Shown here in pieces: positions 1 through 5,418 of a stretch of 5,691 bases of DNA; within the stretch, counting starts at the first letter, position 1; each line of letters begins with the position of its first letter. Source of the DNA: Acidimicrobiia bacterium (GTDB lineage: Bacteria > Actinomycetota > Acidimicrobiia > Spongiisociales > SHLN01); assembly GCA_030624805.1 (NCBI GenBank), contig JAUXJL010000155.1, positions 1 to 5,691 of the forward strand. Reading direction: 5' to 3'. The position numbers and the translations under genes are program-made. Under the pieces are notes generated by a model. It had not been told where the DNA came from, did no database searches, and saw nothing but the letters and a program-made list of their open reading frames with translations.

Positions 1-400
1 CACCGTCCTCCCAGCGGCTTTCGGTGCCGCCCCTGCCGTCACCGTAGAGCTTGACCGAGCCGATCAACGTGATGTCGCGTACCTCCCCGGTGAGCGGGAT
101 TCGGTAGTAGGGAAGGCGCAAGAGGGCAGCAAACTGCTCGAGGTCATGGTCCTTGCCGGTTCCCATATGGCCGCGTAATGCGAGGTGAAGGGGAACTTGC
201 TCATCGGCGTGGTCCCGGCGCACCTTTTCCAATCGGGCCAGCCGATAGAGCATCCCGAGGTCGACGTAAAACGGATCCGGTTCGGGGATTTTCGCCACCC
301 GCTGTTCACGGTCTGGGACGCCCCTGGGAACTGCGAAGGCTTCGAGCTCAACCGGCTTCCCCTCGCCGGCGGGGTCTTCGAAGATGATGGTTTTAGGCAT
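1..400 (-). CDS. MoxR/CobS-like AAA+ ATPase, N-terminal part (runs off left edge)
   Basis: The first 133 residues of a P-loop ATPase are present, starting MPKTIIFEDP; the rest lies left of the window. A Walker A motif GHMGTGKDH is at residues 77-85. Downstream, residues 109-132 (DITLIGSVKLYGDG, then a Gly/Thr/Trp-Asp-Gly stretch) match the 'loading loop' region between Walker A and Walker B in CobS/CbbQ/NorQ/MoxR-type ATPases. Walker B, the sensors and the arginine finger are not in view. The usual Ser/Thr after the Walker A lysine is Asp84, which is unusual. The ATG at 400-398 overlaps the stop of the VWA gene (sequence ATGCCTAA), and there is only a weak GGA ahead of it, so it is probably translated by coupling. 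ATPases of this class act with VWA partners to insert metals or remodel target complexes; the target here is unknown. The family call is firm, the specific subfamily is not. Confidence 0.85.
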   Translation of the reverse strand, partial: MPKTIIFEDPAGEGKPVELEAFAVPRGVPDREQRVAKIPEPDPFYVDLGMLYRLARLEKVRRDHADEQVPLHLALRGHMGTGKDHDLEQFAALLRLPYYRIPLTGEVRDITLIGSVKLYGDGRGGTESRWEDG

Positions 401-2516
401 GTACGTTCCAGTCTTGATCGTGCCACCGTGTGCGAGCCCACCAGGTATCGGCTCCCCACAGGGCAAGGCTCCGACGAAGGCTGGAGCGTACCCCATCCAC
501 CATCGCTCTGGTAAGCGCATCGGGTCGCTCCACCACCTGGTTGCGCCCGTAGGCGGCCTGGACCGTCCCATCTCCGATACCGATGCCGAGCACGGTGGTG
601 CCTGCGAATTCGGCCTGGCGGACGGTCTCGGCCAATATCTCCACCGAGCCCCGGGTCATACCATCGGCCAGCACGACGAGGATTCGCACCGTAGCCCGTC
701 GGGCCGCCAGGCGTTCGGCGGCATATGACACATTGAACTCATCAACATTGGCTGCCTTTTCGAACATCGAGACCGGGGGTGCCTCTTCCCGGTTGCGGGC
801 CGCCCGGCCTGCCGATGCACGAGGCTCGGCAGCCGTCCAGAACAGCCCAGCCACCATTTCCTCTGCCGACCGCCAGCGCTGCTCGAACGTCTTGAGCAAA
901 TAGTGATTGACGGTCCGGGTCAGTCGTTCGGCATGGCTTCCCTGGGTGCGCCGTAGGCCGGCTGCCGAACCGTGCATGCGCTTGAGGAAGGTGGCCTCTG
1001 TGTCGTCAGGAGTGGCTGCGAACGACCGATTGAAGAGGGCCAGCTCGAACTCAACCTGCAATTCATCAGCCAACCGAGCCAGGGTCCAGGCCCCGAGGGT
1101 AGCGGCGGCCATTCCCCACGGTGCCCGGCCGCCACCCGGCAGCCGACGGGCCTGGAGCATCGATGCAGAACCGTCCACGAGGAGGCTCACCGCGTATGAA
1201 CGTCGACTCGAAATGGCGCGTCTTTCGAACATCCGCTGGTAGAGCCCTGCCCCAAGAAACAGTGCCGCGTATGGGGAGAGATCGCCTGCGTCATACCCGG
1301 ATCGGAGTCCGCGACGCTGATTGGCAATGAAGAGAGGCCACAGCTCACCCGAGATGTGGCGTTGCGCCACGCCCCACGCCCGGGCAGCTCCCTCGAGGGA
1401 TTCCCGACCGTCATCGGCGAACTGACGAAATCGGCTGGGAAACTGGCTCACCATGAGCTTGCCCCCCTGTCCGAGGGGTGGGTACACGAGCGGCGCTTCC
1501 GAAACCCGGATGAGTTGCTCGGTCGATGGGTCGCCGCCTGCCTCGGAGTCGCCTTCTGAATCAGAGTCGCCGGCCCTAGCTTCCATCGTCTCGTCATAGC
1601 TCTCGACGTCTTGCAAGATGGGAGTGGTGAGTCGCACCCGGTCGACGCCGTCGGCAATGGAGTCGCGGTCGGTTTCTTCGGCCTGCTGGTGATCGCCGAT
1701 CATCCGGGTGCCGGAAACCTCAGTGAGCAGTCCATGCAGACGGGCAACCGCCAGGAGTTGCAAGGCCCGGCCTGCCACCTCCCAGACGTCGGTTGAGTCG
1801 CGCACCCCATCGAGGAACACCATCGCATCGTCAAGGGCCGAAGCCACATGGGGGTCGACCTGCTTCTGGAGACGGTCCCGTTCGGCGTATTCTCCGACGA
1901 TCATGAAGCAGGCGAGGGCGAACTGGCCGAGTGGACGGGCATGGGCCAGCGCATCCGGCGCGGCCGCCACATACATGTCCTCGAGCACCGAGCGTGCTCC
2001 CCGGTAGGCGGAAAGGTGGGCAGATTCCTGCCGGGCATCTTCGAGGGCAAGGAAGAGGGCTTCACCCGCCGGGCCGCCGGCCTCGGACAGGGCATCGAGC
2101 AGTGGCACCGGGTCCTCCGGCAGCTCGTCGTGATCCTCGGAAAGCCACTCGGGCGGTATCGGTCGCTGCTCTTCGAAATCTGTTACAGCCAGGTGCACAA
2201 CCTCATGCAAGGCCGAAGCGAGGGCTACCTCGGCCGGCGTCACGGGGGCACTGCGGCTGTAGGCGGCTTGAAACAGCCGCGGGTCGAGGACCACTTCCCC
2301 CGGTCGGCTGGCCGCTTCAGAACCCAAGCGCACCCGTAGTTCCTCGTTCTTGCTGAGAGTGCGAGCGAAACGGGTGACGGCCGGCGCCACTCGCTGATAC
2401 CGCGCCACTACCGCCTCAATCGCCCGCTCTTCGGGCGCCAATATGTCGGTGAGAACAGTCTGGGTTCGATCGCGCATAACTGGTTGACGATACAGCGTCG
2501 TCAGGCTCCGTTCCAT
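393..2516 (-). CDS. CobT-like VWA-domain protein, partner of the AAA+ ATPase
   Basis: A 707-residue protein in three parts. Residues about 1-300 are mostly helical and contain HEVVH (104-108) and, about 50 residues on, LEDARQE (158-164), a layout like metallopeptidase-type N-domains. Residues about 303-335 are an acidic, Asp/Glu/Ser/Gly-rich linker. Residues about 440-685 are a VWA domain with the MIDAS motif DGSAS (448-452), a later strand RILVVLADG (611-619) and the GIGIGDG turn (644-650), as in cobaltochelatase CobT. The last 21 residues are rich in tryptophan. The protein is likely cytosolic, since no signal peptide or membrane segment is seen. I chose ATG 2516 because GGGAGG lies 9 bases upstream. 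The open frame reaches 2744 but there runs antisense to arfB. An internal ATG at 2477 lacks a ribosome binding site. The gene overlaps the ATPase gene by 8 bases, and VWA proteins of this kind use the MIDAS metal site to bind partners. No cobN or cobalamin gene is nearby, so a cobalt chelatase role is not supported. Confidence 0.85.
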   Translation of the reverse strand: MERSLTTLYRQPVMRDRTQTVLTDILAPEERAIEAVVARYQRVAPAVTRFARTLSKNEELRVRLGSEAASRPGEVVLDPRLFQAAYSRSAPVTPAEVALASALHEVVHLAVTDFEEQRPIPPEWLSEDHDELPEDPVPLLDALSEAGGPAGEALFLALEDARQESAHLSAYRGARSVLEDMYVAAAPDALAHARPLGQFALACFMIVGEYAERDRLQKQVDPHVASALDDAMVFLDGVRDSTDVWEVAGRALQLLAVARLHGLLTEVSGTRMIGDHQQAEETDRDSIADGVDRVRLTTPILQDVESYDETMEARAGDSDSEGDSEAGGDPSTEQLIRVSEAPLVYPPLGQGGKLMVSQFPSRFRQFADDGRESLEGAARAWGVAQRHISGELWPLFIANQRRGLRSGYDAGDLSPYAALFLGAGLYQRMFERRAISSRRSYAVSLLVDGSASMLQARRLPGGGRAPWGMAAATLGAWTLARLADELQVEFELALFNRSFAATPDDTEATFLKRMHGSAAGLRRTQGSHAERLTRTVNHYLLKTFEQRWRSAEEMVAGLFWTAAEPRASAGRAARNREEAPPVSMFEKAANVDEFNVSYAAERLAARRATVRILVVLADGMTRGSVEILAETVRQAEFAGTTVLGIGIGDGTVQAAYGRNQVVERPDALTRAMVDGVRSSLRRSLALWGADTWWARTRWHDQDWNVHA

Positions 2517-2588
2517 GCATCGGAGCCTCCCGACAGGTCGGTTGACGCCATACCGGAAGTGTCGAAGTCGCTCGGCTACGTTGAGGTC
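2517..2588. other. Short divergent intergenic region between the VWA gene and arfB
   Basis: 72 bases separate the two divergent starts and must hold the control regions of both, unless promoters lie within the genes. It contains the VWA gene ribosome binding site and a TTGACG at 2542-2547 that resembles a -35 element for the plus strand, but no convincing -10 hexamer follows at 16-18 bases. Confidence 0.5.
2526..2531 (-). promoter_or_regulatory. Ribosome binding site that fixes the VWA gene start
   Basis: The minus strand reads GGGAGG here, 9 bases before the ATG at 2516-2514. It is the only good Shine-Dalgarno match near the candidate starts (2744, 2516, 2477) and is the reason for choosing 2516. 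Confidence 0.65.
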
Positions 2589-3008
2589 ATGGATTTGCCC
2601 GTCACCGACGCGTTTGTGATTCCCGAAGGAGAACTGCACTGGGCATTCTCCACCTCGGGGGGGCCGGGAGGCCAGCACGCCAATCGAAACGCCACGAAGG
2701 CCGAGCTGAGCTGGGATCTGGCCGCCAGTCCCATCGTTCCCCACGATGAGCGAGCCCGGCTTACTCGCCGGCTCGGTTCACGGGTCCGAGATGGGGTCAT
2801 CATTGTCGTGGCGGGTGAGTCGCGGTCCCAATGGCGCAATCGACAGATGGCACGGCGCCGTCTCGCCGACCTGCTGGCCGAAGCTCTGCGCCCGGAGCGG
2901 CGGCGCATTCCGACCAGGCCTTCCAAGACGGCTCGCGACACCCGCCTGAAGGACAAGCGAAGGCGCGCAGCCGACAAACGCTTGCGTAAGCCACCCGAGA
3001 TCGAATAG
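2589..3008 (+). CDS. arfB: Peptidyl-tRNA hydrolase ArfB (YaeJ), ribosome rescue factor
   Basis: A 139-residue protein, essentially the length of E. coli ArfB (140). Residues 24-32 read GGPGGQHAN, with the catalytic GGQ at 27-29; this loop enters the peptidyl transferase centre and releases the peptide from tRNA on stalled ribosomes that lack a stop codon. SRSQWRNRQ (78-86) matches the RSQ-x-x-NR stretch of the family. The C-terminal tail (about 101-135) is very basic (RPERRR, TRPSK, KDKRRR), as expected for the ArfB tail that lies in the empty mRNA channel. Tail and length separate it from the larger release factors RF1/RF2, since no codon-recognition domain is present. ATG 2589 is chosen because it puts GGQ within one residue of its place in E. 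coli ArfB. The ribosome binding site is poor (GAGG only 2 bases ahead), and an in-frame GTG at 2559 is a possible alternative. It is transcribed alone, divergent from the VWA gene and tail-to-tail with phoU. Confidence 0.92.
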   Translation: MDLPVTDAFVIPEGELHWAFSTSGGPGGQHANRNATKAELSWDLAASPIVPHDERARLTRRLGSRVRDGVIIVVAGESRSQWRNRQMARRRLADLLAEALRPERRRIPTRPSKTARDTRLKDKRRRAADKRLRKPPEIE

Positions 3009-3010
3009 CT

Positions 3011-3697
3011 CTACTCAGGTAGCGGGTCCCGGTCTTGTTTTGCTTCATCGAAATACGAGAGGCGGTCGACTGGCATCGTGAGCGCAGTGAGGACGTTCAT
3101 GAGGTGGGCCGTGATCCGTTTGAGATATCGGAAGTAAAGGGCGCGCGGCACCCCGTGCGACGAGGGTTGATCCGAGGACAATGTCTCGGTGATCCTCGTG
3201 TCGAATTCGTCCAGTAGCTTGTCGCCCTCTTCCAGAAAAGAACGCGCCTCTTCGGTGGCCCGGTCGCCAAAGGTTTGGGCGGTCTCGCCGATAAGCAGCG
3301 AGATCCGATCTCGATAAGACGACAGGACGTCCAGGTCTTCCGCGTTCGAGAGATTGATGCCCTGGTCGGCGAGGTCGTAGATGTTCTTGGCATAGTCGCC
3401 GATCCGTTCAACGTCCTTGGCTACCGCCATGTAGGCCAGCACCATTGGGACGTCGCTGGCGGCCTGGTGGACGCTCACGTGGACGACCAGGTCGCGTCGA
3501 ATGTCGCGTTCGGTGGCGTTGATGCGCTTGTCGGTGCTGTGTACGTCGCCCCCGACGGCTGCCGGATCGGCCCCGGCCAGCAGAGCGTTGCTAGCGACAT
3601 CGAAGCTGTGACGGGCGTTGCCGAGCATGAGGCCGATTTTGCCCTCAACCTGTTCTAGTTGGCTCTCCGACCCCCGTCGGAAAAACTCAAGCACCAT
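3011..3697 (-). CDS. PhoU-domain protein, phosphate transport regulator
   Basis: A 228-residue, all-helical PhoU-family protein. The first repeat carries the classic metal-binding signature KDVERIGDYAKNI (residues 94-106, with D95, E97 and D101). The second repeat, YLKRITAHLMNV (191-202), aligns with the usual LERI-(A/G)-DH-xxNI but has Lys for Glu (K193) and Ala for Asp (A197), so its metal site looks degenerate. PhoU proteins bind Fe/Mn clusters and restrain phosphate uptake or relay transporter state to PhoR. Here the gene is second in a two-gene operon directly after the Na+/phosphate cotransporter, so it most likely controls that transporter, replacing the C-terminal PhoU domain fused to many bacterial NptA proteins. 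No pst or phoR/phoB genes are in the window. The ATG at 3697 has a strong AGGGAGG 6 bases upstream. I leave the symbol empty because it may not be the orthologue of the Pst-linked phoU. Confidence 0.88.
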   Translation of the reverse strand: MVLEFFRRGSESQLEQVEGKIGLMLGNARHSFDVASNALLAGADPAAVGGDVHSTDKRINATERDIRRDLVVHVSVHQAASDVPMVLAYMAVAKDVERIGDYAKNIYDLADQGINLSNAEDLDVLSSYRDRISLLIGETAQTFGDRATEEARSFLEEGDKLLDEFDTRITETLSSDQPSSHGVPRALYFRYLKRITAHLMNVLTALTMPVDRLSYFDEAKQDRDPLPE

Positions 3698-3703
3698 CCT
3701 GAA

Positions 3704-3710
3704 CCTCCCT
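3704..3710 (-). promoter_or_regulatory. Strong ribosome binding site of the PhoU gene
   Basis: The minus strand reads AGGGAGG, 6 bases before the ATG at 3697. Its first base is the last base of the cotransporter TGA stop (3712-3710), so ribosomes ending on the transporter can restart on PhoU. This supports co-translation and the chosen start. Confidence 0.75.
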
Positions 3711-4849
3711 CACGACAACAACACTATTCCGATTAGCGGAATCACGACGAACACACCAACTACGTAGCTCACGGCAAGTACCCGATTGGTCACGGCCACG
3801 GTGGCGAGCCTCTCCGCAGCCCGAATCGGAAGATACCGCAGCTGGGGCAGCGGATAGAAAATGAGAATACCGGCGAAGTTGAAAAGAGTGTGCGTGAGCG
3901 CGATGGCGAGTGCTTCTGGTCGGTCCGTGGCGAGCGAAGCCAGTAGGGCTGTGACGGTTGTGCCTACATTGGCTCCAAGAGTGATCGGATAGGCGTTGCG
4001 CAGTGTCAAGACCCCGGCGGCGATGATGGGGATCAGAATGGACGTTGTGATTGAGCTGCTCTGGACGGCGACGGTCATGACCATGCCGACCACCATCGCC
4101 GCCACGCCCCCGCCCCGCGATAGAACCTCGTTCATGGAACGCTCAATGCGTCCAGCCAGGACTTCTCGCATGTTCTTGGTGATGAAGGCCAGGCTCAGGA
4201 AGATCAGACTTAGTCCAACCACTAGCAAGATCGTGCCGAGGTAGTCGTCGCTTGTGCCGTCGAAGATATCCGTTACCAGGTTGACCGGCCATTTCACCGC
4301 CGCCTTGAACGGACTGTCCCCGAGCTCACTCCCTTGTACGCCAGCGTCAGAAAGCCATTCGGCCAGCTCCTCGGCAATCTTGGAAAGGAAACCCGTAATG
4401 AGCTCGAGCGGCAACAAAACTGAGACTGCCATCAGGTTGAAGAAGTCGTGCATGGTCGCACCCGCAAAGGCCCGCTTGAATTCCTCGCTGCGCCGGATGT
4501 GTCCCAGTGATGCGAGGGTGTTTGTGACGGTGGTGCCGATGTTTGCGCCCATTATCATCGGGACCGCCGTGTCGAACGGGAGGGCGCCCGAGCCAACCAG
4601 CCCAACGATTGTGGCGGTCGTCACCGAAGATGATTGGACGAGGACCGTGGCAAGGATGCCGGCGAACAGACCGGCCAGCGGGTTGGATATGCCATCGAAC
4701 AGGCTTTCGGCGGTATCTGAGCCGAAAGCATTGACGCCGCTTTCGAGGAATTTCACTCCTGCCAGGAAGGTGTACAGGAGCCCAATTACGAGGATGAGAC
4801 GAGCCCACGTCGGGATCCGGCGTTCAGATGTCGGCTGGCTGATCGCCAT
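3710..4849 (-). CDS. Na+/phosphate cotransporter, SLC34/NptA type (Na_Pi_cotrans)
   Basis: A 379-residue inner-membrane protein built from two inverted repeats. Each repeat holds the family signature: QSSSVTTAT (72-80) followed by GANIGTTVT (101-109), and QSSSITTS (263-270) followed by GANVGTTVT (292-300). The QSSS segments form the Na+ and phosphate binding re-entrant loops known from SLC34. Hydrophobic helices are visible at about 17-34, 58-70, 80-100, 138-153, 204-223, 248-262, 269-282, 311-331 and 355-378. The loop at 155-200 is acidic and polar. The protein stops after the second repeat, without the C-terminal PhoU domain of many bacterial relatives; a separate PhoU gene follows 12 bases on. 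I chose ATG 4849 because it begins just before the first membrane helix; the only Shine-Dalgarno candidate is a GGAG 13 bases upstream. An in-frame ATG at 4912 would add 21 poorly conserved-looking residues. It imports phosphate with Na+, and probably arsenate by mistake. Confidence 0.9.
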   Translation of the reverse strand: MAISQPTSERRIPTWARLILVIGLLYTFLAGVKFLESGVNAFGSDTAESLFDGISNPLAGLFAGILATVLVQSSSVTTATIVGLVGSGALPFDTAVPMIMGANIGTTVTNTLASLGHIRRSEEFKRAFAGATMHDFFNLMAVSVLLPLELITGFLSKIAEELAEWLSDAGVQGSELGDSPFKAAVKWPVNLVTDIFDGTSDDYLGTILLVVGLSLIFLSLAFITKNMREVLAGRIERSMNEVLSRGGGVAAMVVGMVMTVAVQSSSITTSILIPIIAAGVLTLRNAYPITLGANVGTTVTALLASLATDRPEALAIALTHTLFNFAGILIFYPLPQLRYLPIRAAERLATVAVTNRVLAVSYVVGVFVVIPLIGIVLLS

Positions 4850-4936
4850 GGCAGTGACCGAGCTCCGTGGGGTCCGGGAGCAGGCTACAGCACCCGCACG
4901 TTGCTTTGCCATCCCGCATGCGATACTGCGACCCCT
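4850..4936. other. Divergent intergenic region between the phosphate cotransporter and arsC
   Basis: 87 bases lie between the two starts. On the plus strand, TTGCTT (4901-4906) and GATACT (4922-4927) could form a weak promoter placing transcription start close to the arsC ATG at 4937. I see no clear inverted repeat suggesting an ArsR or PhoB operator, and no good minus-strand promoter. If the cotransporter really starts at ATG 4912, the region shrinks to 24 bases. Confidence 0.45.
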
Positions 4937-5380
4937 ATGAGCGCCAAGCCCCGGGTTCTCTTCGTGTGCGTGCACAACGCCGGCCGTAGTCAGATGGCTG
5001 CGGCCCTCACCAAGCTGTATGGCAGTGGCCGGATCGATGTCCGATCAGCCGGAAGCGAGCCGGCCGACCAGATCAATCCGGTAGCCGCCGAGGCTATGGC
5101 CGAGCTCGGCATCGATATCACTGCGGACACGCCCAAGCCGTTGTCCGAGGATTCGGTGCGGGAATCAGACGTTGTCATCACCATGGGGTGTGGTGACGCC
5201 TGCCCTGTCTACCCGGGCACTCGTTACCTCGACTGGGAGCTCGACGATCCTGCCGGCAAGGACCTCCAAGCAGTCCGTCACATTCGCGACGATATCAATC
5301 TCCGCGTGCTCGATCTCGTCGAGGCCCTGCTCGGGGCCGATGACGAGAAGCCACCCGACTCGGTCAGCCGGACTCGCTGA
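4937..5380 (+). CDS. arsC: Arsenate reductase ArsC, low-molecular-weight phosphatase fold
   Basis: A 147-residue cytosolic enzyme. The phosphatase loop CVHNAGRS (C11-x5-R17-S18) directly follows strand RVLFV, and the Asp-Pro pair in DWELDDPAG (99-107) supplies the general acid region of this fold. Together with MGCGDACPVYPG (83-94) these match the ArsC type that reduces arsenate to arsenite, rather than classic tyrosine phosphatases. Besides catalytic Cys11 there are Cys85 and Cys89, possible resolving cysteines, though their spacing (3 residues between) is shorter than in staphylococcal pI258 ArsC (C82/C89). The electron donor, thioredoxin or mycothiol/mycoredoxin, cannot be told from this. 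The start ATG 4937 (MSAKPRVLF) has no ribosome binding site, so the mRNA may be leaderless. It is divergent from the phosphate cotransporter with 87 bases between starts. No arsR, arsB or acr3 is visible, so a protein phosphatase role remains a weaker alternative. Confidence 0.85.
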   Translation: MSAKPRVLFVCVHNAGRSQMAAALTKLYGSGRIDVRSAGSEPADQINPVAAEAMAELGIDITADTPKPLSEDSVRESDVVITMGCGDACPVYPGTRYLDWELDDPAGKDLQAVRHIRDDINLRVLDLVEALLGADDEKPPDSVSRTR

Positions 5381-5401
5381 CGCAACAACAACACGACTCG
5401 C

Positions 5402-5408
5402 GAGAGGG
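5402..5408 (+). promoter_or_regulatory. Possible ribosome binding site of the LysM gene
   Basis: The sequence GAGAGGG lies 10 bases before the GTG at 5419, the only start codon in the reading frame of the first half of the LysM motif. The match is moderate and the spacing slightly long, but it is the best explanation of that start. Confidence 0.4.
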
Positions 5409-5418
5409 TCGATGGCGG

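Noticed and set aside
64..459. 131-residue open frame on the minus strand
   Set aside because: It overlaps the AAA+ gene in another frame; the competing frame carries Walker A and other conserved motifs, while this one has a random Ser/Arg/Pro-rich composition.
1848..2339. 163-residue open frame on the plus strand
   Set aside because: It lies wholly antisense to the VWA gene with no recognisable motif; a typical shadow frame in GC-rich DNA.
2517..2744. N-terminal extension of the VWA open frame to 2744
   Set aside because: It runs antisense to the conserved GGQ region of arfB, and the only good ribosome binding site points to ATG 2516.
4850..4912. Upstream ATG at 4912 as the start of the cotransporter
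   Set aside because: The added 21 residues (MAKQRAGAVACSRT...) do not look like family sequence and no ribosome binding site precedes it; kept only as an alternative.
4254..4940. 228-residue open frame on the plus strand
   Set aside because: It is antisense to the cotransporter gene, whose own frame holds both QSSS repeats, and it shows only a mirrored composition.
5397..5404. Perfect palindrome CTCGCGAG after arsC
   Set aside because: Eight bases without a loop or T-run cannot serve as a terminator, and such a word is common in GC-rich DNA.
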